Shown in pieces: positions 11,185-23,800 of a stretch of 64,000 bases of DNA. Each line of letters opens with the position of its first letter. Within the stretch, counting starts at the first letter, position 1. Source of the DNA: Trifolium pratense (taxonomy: Eukaryota; Streptophyta; Magnoliopsida; Fabales; Fabaceae); contig NC_060061.1 of assembly GCF_020283565.1 (NCBI RefSeq), forward strand, positions 17,149,362-17,213,361, given 5' to 3'. The translations under genes were made by a program, and so were the position numbers. The notes below the pieces were generated by a model, which was not told the origin of the DNA, did no database searches, and saw only the letters and a list, made by a program, of their open reading frames with translations.

Positions 11185-14100
11185 ATGTACGTGGCTTCCA
11201 TGCGCAAGTCTTTCAAGGATTCCTTAAAACTTCTTCAAGCTGATATCCAACACGCCAATACTCTGTTAGTTACTTACTTTACCCTCTCAATATTTCTTTC
11301 TATTTTTTCCTATAATACAATACAATTAGGCTCATTTAATTAAGGATTTCATTTTAATTCTTCATTTTCTACACACCATTCCTATTTTTTCCCCTTTTTG
11401 TTTGGGAAAGTTTCTATTTTTGTATATGGGGGTTCAATTCTACTGCTTAATATCATAAATTTTACATTTTTATGTTCAATTCTTGCTTTTTTAGTCTTTC
11501 AATGTTACTGTGCTATGTATCATCTCCTGCTTCAGTTACACGCTACTTACTATTTTTGTTTTTTCTTATTCAATTCAATGCTTTCTTCATTATTGTTGTT
11601 TTTCATATGCCTTTAGAGTCCCAAGTTATGAACCACTCCTTTTTTAAGGGGTTGGGTAGCTCAATCGGTTCGAGCTAAGGGTTAAAGGACATGGGTTCAA
11701 ATCCTGGTGAAGGAGAAATACTAACAATAACAACTACTCCGTCCGGCAAATTTGACATTTTTAGTACATTGGAAAAGTGATGTATTTGGTTCATAATATG
11801 GACTACATACATCACTTTTCCAATGTACCAAAAAAAATCAAATTTGCTAATAATAGTGACCAGTGGGAGTAATTACTAACATTTGAATGGTGTCCTTTGT
11901 CAATTTTGAATGATAATAATTCTTAGGAGGGGGAGCCCTTTGTGTGTGTGTGTTCAGTATACTAGTTAGTTATTGTTTGTCGTGTTATGGATGTGTAGGG
12001 CGTCGGATTTTCCTAGGGAGTATGATGGTGCATCCCTTCAGATGAGAATGTCATACAGTCCAGCTGCACACTTGTTTCTGTTTTTTGTTCAATGGACAGA
12101 TTGTCATCTTGCTGGAGCTCTTGGATTGTTAAGAATCCTAATTTACAAGGTAAGTTCTGCTTATTTTTGGACCTTGGTATTGAAATGAGATACTTGGACA
12201 AGGTGAACAATTTTTGTCCTGTGGTGTAGGTGTATGTGGATGGAACTACCACCATGTCTACCCATGAAAGAAAAGCAAGCATAAGGGAATTCTATGGTAT
12301 AGTTTTGCTTGTGTCTTAATCTTAGTATTAAGTTTATTTCCATTTTATTCTTGATTGGATGATAATATGTTGAACTTATGCTCTGAGCAGCTGTTATTTA
12401 TCCCTCTTTATTGCAACTTGAGAAAGGTGTCACTGATTCTGAGGATAAAAAGCAAAAGGCTGTATGCATGGAGAGGTATCGTAGAAGAGATGATGAGGAC
12501 TATAGGCAATCTTCTGATGTAGACATTGAAAGAGAAGATGAATGTGGGATATGCATGGAGATGAATAGTAAAATTGTGTTGCCCAACTGTAATCATGCTA
12601 TGTGCCTGAAATGCTACCGAGAATGGTACTCCCTGCCCCTTCTCCCTCTCTCTCTTTCTGTGTGCATGTGTGTGTGAGAGAGTCCCTACTCTCTGTAACA
12701 AGTGTTTTATTCTTTGTATGATTGGTCTTTATTAGTTTCTTTCTTCTGGTTTCTTGCATTATTATTGATGTGGTGACTGCTAAATTGCCAGTGTTTCAGT
12801 AATAGTGAAATTTAATCATTGAGCCTGCTTGGGGTTTCCCTTGGTTTTGGTTTTGGCTTTGTCTAGGCATATTTGTTAACAACCTTTCAAACTAAAATGT
12901 CTATTGCCATGCTAGAGGATGTAAGTAGTGGATATCACTAGTCTCACTGTAAGTGAACTGGTTTTAGAATCCAGTGATTGATTGAAGGTGTGATTTCACC
13001 TGAATGTGATTTTTCAATAAAAAAGAACAAAAATTGTAGTAGGGTTTGGAAGAATTTATGACAAGATATTGGTTTTGAACTTCAAACTGGTTTGGCCGGC
13101 AAGCATATGTAGTTGCTGCAAGGATGTTTTTTTATTACTCCTGAATGCCTTTTGGCTGATTAGTACTTGAGCTGTTATATATTATGGTTAACGCACTTTA
13201 GTCTTATTTGACTTAATGGATTTGGTTAGGCTTGAAGTATTGATTAACTTTTCCTTTATCTGGATTTGTTGATGTGTTACCATTCCTTGCGTATTCATAT
13301 GCTTTGAATGACAGAGTCTAGCAATAAGCTTTGGTCTTTTTTCCTGTTTATATAGTCTACTATTCTTATGTGAGGAAAGTGCAAACGTCAAGAATCCAGA
13401 GTAAAACTTACAGAAATTAAATGTTTTGATTAGTGAGCTACTATTTTATTACTGTAGTGACTAAAATGAAAATATGTATCAATGCTTTGTGTGGAATTCT
13501 TATAGATTTATTTGTGCCTAATCTGCCTGTCAGCTAGTAGGCTGAGACTTGGGGTGTGTTTGATCTGCTGAAAAGTAAGAGACTGGACATGACAACTCCA
13601 GTTGTATTGTGTTTGATTTTAAAACTCTTTCTAGGACTAGGCAAAAACTGAAATTTTGGTCCCTCACTAAACCACATGACAACTTTTTGTCCCAAGTACA
13701 AGCTGTCTAAAATACCAAAATAACTTTTTGTTCACCAAACATCGTACAAGACAATAAGTTGTTCAATATCTTAAAAGTTGTTCTGTCATGTATTGCTTGC
13801 TATGTTTATTTTGGTTTACAATACTCCCTTTGTTCCTTATTATAAGAAAAATTTGTTAGGTTCATAGAATGTTTGATGTATTTAAACATTCTATGAACCT
13901 AAGAAGCAAATTTTTTCTTGTAATAAGAACCAGAGGGAGTATTTGATTTTACCAGTTGTACAACTCTTATTGGTGTCTAACTCCTAATTTGAATTTGGAT
14001 AGTCGTATAAATCTGCATAGTTTTGATTTACATTTTGAGTCTGGAGGGAATTATTCCACTCTATGGAGAGGAATGTTGGATTTGTTTCTGCATGACTTAG

Positions 14101-14510
14101 TTAGAGGTTTGAGTCACTAGATTTTCCTCTTGCCAAACCAAGGTAAGACTGTACACTAGTAACGAGAAATTTGTAGTACTTGTTTTCCCTTTATTATCCT
14201 AGGATATGAAATTTTAGCAGATGTTTCATTCCCCTTCAGCATGTGTTCCAAGTGTGTTTTTGGTTCAGTTGAAGGTTAAATGATGTGGTGTTTTTGCAGG
14301 CGAACAAGATCACAGTCATGCCCATTTTGCCGTGACAGTCTGAAGAGAGTTAACTCAGGGGATCTCTGGGTATTTACTGATAGAAGGGATGTGGTTGATA
14401 TGGCAACAGTGACAAGGGAGAATCTCAGAAGGCTTTTCATGTACATAGATAAGTTGCCTGTGATTGTTCCAGACTCTCTCTTTGACACTTATGACTCTCA
14501 CATAAGGTAA
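11185..14510 (+). CDS. RING-type E3 ubiquitin ligase, AIRP2-like
   Basis: Five exons fit with GT-AG borders and continuous frame: 11185-11264, 11999-12149, 12230-12296, 12391-12625 and 14300-14510. They encode 247 residues. The N-terminal part (SFKDSLKLLQADIQHANTL, then MSYSPAAHLFLF, QWTDCHLAGALGLLRILIY) is the conserved leader of the plant AIRP2 family. A C3HC4 RING follows at residues 151-188 with all ligands present: C151, C154, C166, H168, C171, C174, C185, C188. AIRP2 of Arabidopsis is a cytosolic E3 ligase that promotes abscisic acid and drought responses; that role is carried over by family resemblance. A second ATG at 11200 could be the true start. The stop TAA lies inside an AGGTAAGT donor-like site at 14506, so an alternative 3' exon is conceivable, but the family normally ends here with a SH-I/V-R tail. 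The 1.67-kb last intron holds a Stowaway MITE. Confidence 0.92.
11647..11720 (+). mobile_element. tRNA-derived SINE head in AIRP2-like intron 1
   Basis: GGTTGGGTAGCTCAATCGG resembles a pol III A box region, and GGGTTCAAATCCTGG is a B box about 40 bases later. The segment is short and the 3' body and tail are not clear, so this is a partial or decayed copy. Confidence 0.5.
11737..11869. mobile_element. Stowaway MITE (133 bp) in AIRP2-like intron 1
   Basis: Ends CTCCGTCCGGC ... CAGTGGGAG are flanked by TA on each side (11735-11736, 11870-11871). The interior is a near-perfect hairpin (AGTACATTGGAAAAGTGATG versus CATCACTTTTCCAATGTAC). TA target sites and CTCC termini are the Tc1/mariner Stowaway pattern. 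Confidence 0.8.
13824..13939. mobile_element. Stowaway MITE (116 bp) in AIRP2-like last intron
   Basis: CTCCCTTTGTTCCTTATTAT at the left pairs with AATAAGAACCAGAGGGAG at the right, with TA on both flanks. The centre is a hairpin around TTAGGTTCATAGAATGTTT. This is a typical Stowaway structure. Confidence 0.85.
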
Positions 14511-16140
14511 GTAATTGCAACAGACAAATTTTAATGTGTGCTGTTGCCTTGGGCGGATAGTTTACTCCCTTTCCTTTGAGTGCGAAGTTAGTCATATGAA
14601 GTCCGAACCTGATTCGGAAAATTTAGTTATAAATCTGTAGAGTTGCAGTTCTTGCTTCCCACTTCTACCAAAAGTATCCAGCCCTTGTTATTGTGGGTTG
14701 GTGGTGAAGTTGAGATGGTAAATTTGTATCTATAGCTAGCTCATATGTATATCCCTGTACAGATTGAATTACTACTTAACAAGAGATTTGCACAATATGC
14801 TCTTGTGAGTTACTTGGATTGTATCTTTGGATTTAACTGTCTATGGAAATGTAAATTGTTTTCCAATTTGGCCATTTTACAACTATTTGAAGCATTCAGT
14901 AAAAAAAAAAAATGCACTATTTGATGCATGTATGTATTGATTAATATATAGAATGTGTTAATTACTACTATTACAAGTGGTGTTCTAAAATGCAAGATAG
15001 AGTTTTTTTGGATCATAAAATGAGAAAAGACACTCAACTGATTGCATTTTTTCCGTATCAAGTTATGGTAGTTAGTTGAGGCCAATTCATCGGTTCATTT
15101 GACATTTCACCAATATGAGTTGATGGCATTTAACTTTCCTCCTTTGTCTTTCTACTCACATTTTCTTGAGTATTTCATTCTTTGGAAGATTAATTTCGTG
15201 TGTTGCAACTCTTGCATCGCCAAAACTAAATTTGCCTATAAATAGACTCTGTTATGGAAATATCAAAATCAAAATATCACAGCAAAAGTCTCCATGGAAT
15301 TTGAACTTGGGTACTTGGCACATACTCTTGTTATACTTGTAACCGAAATTTTGTTTTATGCGTATTAGAATTTATTTTAACATACATGAGTAAAAACAAA
15401 AAGGGTTGGTTCGGAACATATTAATTACAAATTTTAATGAGGTTTTCGTAATAATAAACCCACATGAATGGGTCTAGTGATTAAATTTTGTGATCTTAGA
15501 ATGTGTTTCTCTTAAGGTAGGTCGGTCTTATATGGTACCAATACATTCTACAAGTTACTTAAAATTTAACTTAGAGCTTCCACGTTGAATTGTTTTTGGA
15601 TGTAAATTGAGTATCTTCTACGGTCTGTATAAACCAATTCATTGAGTCGGATGAGGCCGAATAAAATTATAATGAGCGGTAAAATTTTCCTCCAAGAGTC
15701 TTGAAATTGTTTTTATTTTATTTTTTGACAAAGGAGTTTTAAAATTGTTAGAATTTGAATTTATGTCATCTAACTAAGCTAAAAAAAGACACGGATTATC
15801 CCATTCAAACTGTTAATAGATAATTTTATTTATGAAAAATCAAACAAACGAGCAACAATATGAGAGATTAATTGTTTGATATATATTGTTGAAGATGAAA
15901 AAATGGCAATAGTATATGATATTATGCCCACTAATCCATATAATACAGAAGCAATCCAAGTTTAACCGTCAGCTTTTTGGATAGCAGAAGCTAACCTAAA
16001 TGCATGCATATACATTACTTTTGTGATTGATACTCTTTTTTTTCGTTGTCATTGATTATTCATCAAAAAATGAATTAGAAAAAGTTACATTTCGAGTCTA
16101 GATAGAACATAAACATTGTTTGCACTACTATAACATCGAA
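14511..16140. other. Intergenic; no gene or recognised repeat
   Basis: This covers the 3' flank of the RING gene and AT-rich spacer up to the tRNA. Short open frames here lack codon structure and homology. I see nothing else to report. Confidence 0.5.
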
Positions 16141-16213
16141 GTTGCTGTGGTGTAGTGGTTATCACGTTAGTCTTACACACTAAAGGTCTCCAGTTCGATC
16201 CTGGGCAGCAACA
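16141..16213 (+). tRNA. tRNA-Val (anticodon UAC)
   Basis: A complete cloverleaf is readable. The acceptor stem is GTTGCTG with CAGCAAC (seven pairs) plus a discriminator A. The D arm GTGTAGTGGTTATCAC follows. The anticodon stem is TTAGT/ACTAA around the loop CTTACAC, giving anticodon TAC, which reads GTA valine codons. The T arm TCCAG-TTCGATC-CTGGG is intact. No intron is present, and a long T run follows as expected for a pol III terminator. It could in principle be a SINE head, but the perfect acceptor stem and terminator argue for a real tRNA gene. Confidence 0.92.
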
Positions 16214-16216
16214 TTG

Positions 16217-16238
16217 TTTTTTTTTTTTTTTTTTTTTT
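16217..16238 (+). terminator. RNA polymerase III T-tract terminator of tRNA-Val
   Basis: Twenty-two consecutive T residues begin four bases after the tRNA end, far longer than the four or more Ts needed for pol III release. Confidence 0.8.
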
Positions 16239-16698
16239 GAGAGATATTGCACTAATCCAAAACGCAAGCTTCATTGTTATTTTCTCTGCTATCTCATTCT
16301 TAAGCATATTTTCTTGTTATCTAGCTTGTTCAGCTGTTAATGTCGCTATGATCAGTGAGTCATTTATTTCTCAATCTTTTTTTGAGTTATAAAGAAATTG
16401 TGATAAGTTATATTTTCATCATTTAAGTGGTATTTACAAGACATTTTTTGGATCCTACAACTTTGGTTTATTTGTATTTGAGTGACTTCATGTTTAAAAA
16501 CGAGAGAAAATGTGAAAAAAATAAGGAGAAATACACTATAAAAGATGATATATAAAGAAAGAAAGATATGTTAATGTGTAGATTATTAAAAAAGACAAAT
16601 TTATTTTGGAGCACTTGCTAGGTGTTGAAACAAATCTAACCAACGTATTGAACGTTGACATATTGTATGATATGCAAGTGAGATGTTAGACACTTGTG

Positions 16699-17052
16699 GT
16701 TCGTTTGGTTGAGTGGAAAGAAAGAGGGTAGTCATGATACCAATTTTGTAACCCTAATTCCCTCCAAAATTATGTGGGGTCTAACCATTGCAATATGACT
16801 ATGGTATATCGTATATGTGAAGACACTGGAAAAAAATGGTTTTTTTTTTGTTTGGAAAAGCACCGGAAAAAAAATGGTATATGTGAAGACAAATTATATT
16901 TTATATGATTATAAACTTGACATGTTGTATGAGATGCATGTGAGATGTTAGACATTTGTGGTTTGTTTGGTTGAGTTGAAAGAAAGAGAATTTGGTTATT
17001 CAAAATTTTCTTTTCTCCCTCTTTCTTCCACTCAACCAAACGAACCCTTAGC
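16699..17052. mobile_element. MITE-like inverted repeat
   Basis: The left end GGTTCGTTTGGTTGAGTGGA and the right end TCCACTCAACCAAACGAACC are inverted copies. The interior repeats the left end again near 16958, so the structure may be a composite of two related insertions. Confidence 0.55.
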
Positions 17053-17962
17053 GTGTTGCATGAAATGCAAAATAACAAAATACATGTAAATGACAATATG
17101 AAAATGACAAGTGACATGTAATGTCCGTCTCCTATAAATAGGATCTTAGACAAACACAACAACATATGTCAACAATAAGCAAAAATATATAATCTTGCGT
17201 ATATTTTGCAGATATTGTGCATTGAATGACTAGTAGTTTACAGATATTTTGTGACGATACATGTTTGTATTTTTTATATTATATTTCATATTTTCTTATA
17301 GATATTATAATGGTACAATTCAGATACTATTGAGGTTTGATAAGATATTATTGTTCTTCTTTTTTCTAAATTCAACAATAATTTTGAATTTTTTTCTTAT
17401 ATTGCACGAACTAAATTGTTTTCATTTTTAATTTTTATTAGGTACTAAATTTTTTATTTTAATTATTGTTGATGACTCCCTTTTAAATGACATGACATAT
17501 TCGACAATCACTTAAAGAGTCGGTGTACATGTAAATATAAAAAACCTATTTTTTTTTTATCTCAATTCACATAAGGATTAAGTTGTTCAAATTTATTTTT
17601 CTAAAGGACTAAACAATTTTTTATATTCATCTAAGAAGTAAACTGAATATCTCAAATAAGTATTCGACTTTCATAAAAAAATATTTAGTCAAATTAATTT
17701 TGTCTTGTCAATAATCTATTAATCATAATTTGATCCCATAAAACCAATAAAGAAAAAATACCGTATTTGAACTCGATCAATATTTCATAGTGCAATACAA
17801 AATAATTAATGAGATAACAATATATTGGTTCAAATAGTTAATGAGATCCTCATATAATAAATTGTCCAATAGAACCAACCGTGTTAATAATATCATGAAA
17901 ATAATAATTGATAAGGCTTTACTTACGTTTTTTAATTTTAATTTATATAATAATATAAGACA

Positions 17963-18004
17963 AAATATATATATATATATATATATTTTATTTTTTTTTT
18001 GACG

Positions 18005-18035
<31 letters not shown>
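17963..18035. repeat. Two AT microsatellites
   Basis: Two (TA)n runs (about 17965-17985 and 18008-18035) are separated by a T-rich stretch. Confidence 0.85.
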
Positions 18036-18038
<3 letters not shown>

Positions 18039-18587
18039 GTCAAAAATATATTAACAAAATAATATAAGTCAAAATAATTACACCTAATAAGCAAAAAGTA
18101 AAATAAAAATAAACAATTAATAAGCAAAAAGTAAAATAAAAATAAACCAAAATCGAATTCGATCAAAACTCTTCACCGCACACACTATTTTCGTAGTTCA
18201 CCGCAATCTCGCCGTCTCCGCTATACAAGCACCGGAAGCAGGCGGCGATTTCCCATCACCGCCAGACTCATACTTCCCACCCACCTTCTTCTTCCGTCAA
18301 CAACATATAATACGACAGATTATTAAACGTAGCAGCACAAACACCGTACCCTCAGCTATCAAGTTTCCGGCAACAATCCCTCCGACTCACCACCCCCTTC
18401 AACCTATAGCCGCCAATGGAATCTCCCTATTAATCTGATTTGTCTCGACAGTATTTTTAGGGTTTCATTATTCATTACAAAGTAAGCTTGGAGTGAATAA
18501 TCTAGTGAGGTTCTTCGTGGGTTTTTGTAAAGCTGCACTTTTTCTTCTTTAAACAAAAGGGTATTAGTATTTGGTACCAAATTCACA

Positions 18588-21500
18588 ATGCCTGAGGTTA
18601 GGATCATTGCTAAGAATTTCATGGACATGGTGGCTTCAATGCCTGCAATGAAGCTTGATAAACTCTATGAGAATGCATTCATATGTGAAGCTATTCTCAG
18701 GTTATTGTTCTTTTCTCTTTTATCTCACTGTCATCAAGTTCCATAATTTATCTCCAGCTTGTTTGGATTTAAGACCATGTATCTATCATATAAGTGTTTG
18801 TGTATGAGATTTCTATTATAAAAGATAAAATGAAGGAAACTTGTTTTCATATACTGATATAAGCTGTAAATTGTTGTCATAAGTTATCCTAGAAAGCTTA
18901 TTGAAATAAGCTGAAAACAATTTATGGGTGTGTCATAAGGTGTTTTCATAAGCTCTACTTAATTAGTAGATGAACTCAAATAAGTCAATCCAAATAAGTA
19001 AATTGTATTTCTTCTTGAGTTTTGCATGCTATGTGGCTTTAACACATACATATGTTAAAATGTTAGGTCTCTCCCGCCTCTTGCAAAGAAATATGTGTTA
19101 CAGCTCCTGCATATTGATGGGCCAGTGTCGGCTAAATTATTGGCGGAATGGGTGCTTCCAGATGGACTTTCAAAGCACAAAGTTGCCATTGATAGATTGG
19201 TTCAATTGAGAGTTTTTGTTGAAGCTCTTGACAGGTACTTGAGATTGTTCTCTCCGGAAAACTTTCATTTTCTGTATCTTCCATAAAAATGAAAAGTAGA
19301 TATCTATTATGCCTCTGAAATGGTTGGTTCATTTCTTTTCAAATGGTAGCCCTAAACTATGGAGTATGGGCACATATTCTGCACCTTGTAATGTGTTAAA
19401 GGGACCTTTTGTGATAAAACACTGTTTTATTTGTCACATGTTGTAGTTCAATGGAAATATTTGTATTCCTAATTTGTGCTAAATTTCTTGCACAGTTGCA
19501 TAAGATATTTTTTTCTAGCTTTTCCCTTTGTTTCTTTTAGAACACTTATCGGTGTAGAATTATCAATAACGTTATCGCATCACCCATAACACATTTAATA
19601 CCGATCACATGGTTGGCTTTTGTATTTTCTTAAAAATTATGAGCAGCAGGATTTTATGTCACAATTTGGTTCATTTTTTTATCTCTTGATTATGTATATT
19701 ATTCTCCACATCTTTGTGTGCCTGTGTTTCAAGCTTTGGAAGACTATAGTGAAACATCATTATCTCTTTGTACCCTTGTTTTATCCCAGTTTAGTATTTA
19801 TTTTTTTCTCCTTCTGGCAGGAAGAACGAAAAAACTTACAAAGTCAATTCAACATATCAGAGAAGTCTCCAAAATCTTTTAGTACACGGGTGAGTAGTAC
19901 ATAATTTTTTTATTATGAGTTAAGAAACCTATATAGATGATAGATGGTCACTACATGAAATTATAGGATCAAAATGTTGTTTAACAGTCATTCCTCAATT
20001 CAAAATTCGTTATGAAAACACAGACTGTTGTCAGAGTACAACTGCAATATTTGCTTTAGCCGGTAACATGTCCTTGTGGTTAAATATGGCAGTGGAACTT
20101 TACCGAGGGAATCGATGCCTTCTAATATTACTGTGAGGCTCCTAACCTTAGAGGAACTTGAGACTTATGCTCTGACACAATGGGAGGTGCAATGTCTTAA
20201 CTTTTGATTCCATTTCCTGTTTAATCTGTACATCTATTTAGCAATTTTATTCCTAATATTATTTGTTATATAAATCGCTTTAATTATTTGACTTAAATTT
20301 ATTTGCAATGTGTTGTTTAAATTGTGACCAAAATGAAGCCTAAACTCCCCAGTGACTTTGTTTTGTGGTGAACTAGCGTTTCTTGTTGCAACTTATAAGC
20401 CCAAGTCAAGTTGACAAGAACTTAAATATAAGCTCTTCTCTGATGAAAGTTTTCCAGCGGCGTCTCCTGAGTCAAAGGTTCTGTTTACTTGGCAGTGTTA
20501 CTTTTCATTTGTAACAGGTGTTTGCACTATGCTCATATATGTGGGTGTTGTAAACTGTATCTCATTTTTTATGTCATTTTTTATGTACCGATACAGAGAC
20601 AGAGAAGCTCCAAAATTAACTGAAAGTGGTTTCCAGTTTTTGGTATGCATCAAATGATTTATAAGACACTTAAACTCAACGTAAGGCATTCTTATAACTG
20701 TAGAATTTGTTATGAATTACAGCTGATGGATACAAATGCACAACTTTGGTACATCATCAGAGAATATATCTCTAATTCTGAGGTAGCTCTAACAATTATC
20801 TGTCTCTACATGTATATGTGTTTTCTATTTGTTTTCTACATGCTGTTCATCATCTAATTTTGGTGCAGGAGAGAGGTGTCGATGCAGGTGACTTGATCTC
20901 ATTCATGCTGGAGCTTAGTTTTCATGTCATTGGGGAGGTAAGACATTCATGTACCTTGCTGAGAATTTGTTGCACATGAAACTATTATGTCATACATACA
21001 TTATCATTACTTCTACAAGTGTCGGTCTGATCATACTTTTGTTGTTGTATTTCCCGTTCGTAACTGCAATTTAATGCAAATTTGACACTTGTTTTTTTTT
21101 TCTTTTTCCAATGATTAGGCCTATAATACAGACACATTGACCGATTTCCAGAGAAACATAATTAAGGATCTAGCAGACCTTGGACTGGTCAAACTTCAAC
21201 AGGTTATATTGTTTGTGTGCTTATATTTGTAGAAAATGTGTTGAGATACACGGTGATATGACTTTGTATACTTATTCATCATTATTTGTCTCATTTTTCT
21301 TCTTTTTTTGACAACTTTATAGGGCAGGAAAGAAAGTTGGTTTATACCAACAAAATTGGCAACAAATCTTTCAGTGAGCATGACCGAATCATCATCAAGA
21401 AAGGAGGTTAAGAATAGATTTATTTCAATAGAAAGTTTAAGCGTGGCTTGTTTCTGCATGTGATTTTGTTTATTGAAACTTCTTGGACATGCCTAGGGGT

Positions 21501-23571
21501 GGAGGCTCTGTAGTGAGCTTTTTTGTTTGAGCTGCACTTTGCCATCTGTGCTTGATTCACTTCCTTATTCATTTCATATTTCTTCTTTCCTTTTAATAAA
21601 ATTCTTTATTTTTATCAAGAAAGAAAAGGAAACTCTGAAAATGAATTTAAACATTGCTTTAAAAATTTGTCCATGTAAATATGTATTTATATATGATGTA
21701 GTTGATCTTTTGGGTGGAAGGGGAATTTTCTATATGCAGTATTAATTAAATTTGATTTCGACCAATATGTTTAAGTTGTTTGTTTGCATATGTATGGATG
21801 TTTCTGTCGGACTGCATACTCCAACTCACAGAAAACTTGTATTTATTGGAGTTTTCAAGTTTTTCTTGCTCATGAATCTTTTCTTTTCACCTCTTACTAC
21901 TTCAGACCAACTACCTCATAACATGGCAATCGATCATTGGTTAGCTTTGCTGAATTTGTTCTAATCTATTACACATTGTAACAATAAATATAGACTTTTC
22001 TATAGCAAAATAAAGAGTTGGGAATATTGATGAATATAAAATGTCATTCTATTTAATTTTTTCAGGGATTTGTTGTTGTTGAAACAAACTTTAGAGTTTA
22101 TGCTTACTCAACTTCAAAATTACATTGTGAGATATTGCGGTTATTCTCAAGGTACGCCACATAATACTCTCTTCAATGCTGTATTCTATTTCATCAAATA
22201 AAGCCTTTAGTCTTTTCTCATGTTCCCCTTCCCTTTGGATTTCAGAGCTTGTGGACATTGGAAGTTGTTTCTCATGGTTTTTTTGTTTTGTTTTGTTTTG
22301 AGTATCCTTAATTTATCTTATATTGTTTTTAATTGGTATAGTACTAAACCATTAATTTAGCTATAAAGCTTTTTATTACATATTTCACCAAAATTTTATT
22401 GTTTGGTCTTAGTACACCGAGTGTTTCTTTCATTCATTTACAAATATCTAATAGTGAATAATTGCCATGTATCCAGAGTAGAGTATCAACTTCCAAATCT
22501 TATTGTTGGAGCTATTACAAAAGAAAGCTTGTATAACGCTTTTGAAAATGGCATTACAGCAGACCAGGTAAGTATTAGATATTTTTTGACGCAGGTAAGT
22601 ATTAGATATTATATTGTATTGTATAATATCTGCTTTTTAAATTGTGGTACTCACCTTTGTCAAAAAAAAAAAAAATATTTGTGGTACTCACCGTAGATAG
22701 ATGGTATATATCTTGCTACACATTTTCAAACATTGTTTTTCACCATTTGACTTTTGTAAAAGAAAGCCTTTACAAGCAGTTCTCCTGTAGGAGTACAGTA
22801 AGCTATTTAATCTGAGACCTGATATGTGATGACCATTTTCAATCCTTCACTGATGAATGGATAGATGCATTTTAGTTACTAATGTTTTTTACTACCGCTT
22901 CCTTCCGGAGCCATGATATGCTTGTATGTATAAAGCTTTTTGCATTCTTTGCTATCTTACTACCTTAGGTTATCATTTTTCCAACAAAGAAACTTAGAAA
23001 TACCATGCTAACTTGCTTTAACTTAAATATTAAGGAAAAGCTTGTTTGTCTGAGTTGACTTTTATTTAAGATGTTTAGTTTGGACAATATCTTACACAGA
23101 AATTGTGCATTATGTCGCAGATAGTCAGTTTCTTTCGGCAGAATGCTCACCCTCGTGTTGCACAGAGGATACCAGCTGTGCCTGAAAATGTGACAGATCA
23201 GGTTTTGAATCTTTATGTGTCTGTCTGTATGGTTTGTTTATTTTCATTTTCTGATATGTAGCATTATGGTGGTGACAGATTAGATTGTGGGAATCAGATC
23301 TAAACAGAGTTGAGATGACAGATGCTTATTATTATGACGAGTTCCCATCCAGGGTAAGCAACGTTGATTCCTCAAGTTCATATCTCAAGGATCCCCTGTT
23401 ATGGCTTTTTTATTCCTTATGTCATTTGTGTGGCAGGATGTATTTGAAGGTGCATGTGACTGCGCCAGAGAATGGAATGGTTTATTATGGGAAGATTCAA
23501 AGAAGATGCATTTGGTGGTCAAGTCTGAGGTTCATCCTTACGTTCGGGATTTTTTACGCCGCCAAAAGTAG
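18588..23571 (+). CDS. TFB2: TFIIH subunit TFB2 / p52 (GTF2H4)
   Basis: Fifteen exons join in frame to 451 residues, matching the ~450-residue plant TFB2. Exons: 18588-18700, 19067-19234, 19821-19889, 20093-20186, 20377-20477, 20597-20642, 20723-20782, 20869-20937, 21119-21202, 21323-21406, 22066-22151, 22477-22567, 23121-23201, 23279-23353, 23437-23571. All borders are GT-AG. Diagnostic stretches include KNFMDMVASMPAMKLDKLYE, EWVLPDGLSKHKVAIDRL, LMDTNAQLWYIIREYI, LIVGAITKESLYNAF and NVTDQIRLWE. TFB2 is a core subunit of TFIIH that binds and stimulates the XPB helicase, acting in promoter opening and nucleotide excision repair in the nucleus. The last exon (DVFEGACDCAREW to the VRDFLRRQK tail) is the C-terminal domain that contacts TFB5 and XPB in other eukaryotes. 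No broken exon was seen. Confidence 0.96.
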
Positions 23572-23698
23572 TAAGAAAGCCACACAATCCGATGCATCTT
23601 ATGGTTGGGCCAATATGCAATGGAAACTAAGATGGAGGCAGCCACAATCACTCTTTTTCTTGTTTCATATATTTTGTTCCTTTTTGAAGAAGGGTTTT

Positions 23699-23782
23699 TT
23701 TTTTTTTTTTTTTCATGGGATCGAACCGCGGTCCTCCCTACCAAGTTCAGCGCCAATCACCACTGAACCAACTAACGATTGA
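23699..23782 (-). mobile_element. SINE just downstream of TFB2 (18-bp TSD)
   Basis: On the minus strand the head reads GTTGGTTCAGTGGTGATTGG with a B box GGTTCGATCCC, ending in a poly-A run (T run on the plus strand). The direct repeat TTTTTGAAGAAGGGTTTT flanks both ends (23681-23698 and 23783-23800), a perfect 18-base match. It sits about 130 bases after the TFB2 stop, probably in its 3' UTR. Confidence 0.88.
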
Positions 23783-23800
23783 TTTTTGAAGAAGGGTTTT

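Larger units (their letters stand above)
16240..18587. other. Intergenic spacer before TFB2
   Basis: It contains a MITE-like inverted repeat (16699-17052), a partial direct repeat (about 16655-16730 and 16917-16990, around GTGAGATGTTAGACA) and AT microsatellites. The last ~400 bases are less AT-rich (CACCGCAATCTCGCCGTC near 18200) and probably hold the promoter and 5' leader of TFB2. No further gene is seen. Confidence 0.5.

Noticed and set aside
16085..16267. Minus-strand open frame of 60 codons containing CPGSNWRPLVCKT
   Set aside because: It is the antisense reading of the tRNA-Val gene and its T tract, a well-known spurious ORF type.
17777..18166. 129-codon minus-strand frame rich in Ile/Tyr/Leu
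   Set aside because: Produced by AT microsatellites.
18780..18970. Possible MITE in TFB2 intron 1 (ends resembling GCTTGTTTGGATTT and CAATCCAAATAAGT)
   Set aside because: Termini only loosely inverted and no clear target duplication, so not listed as a feature.
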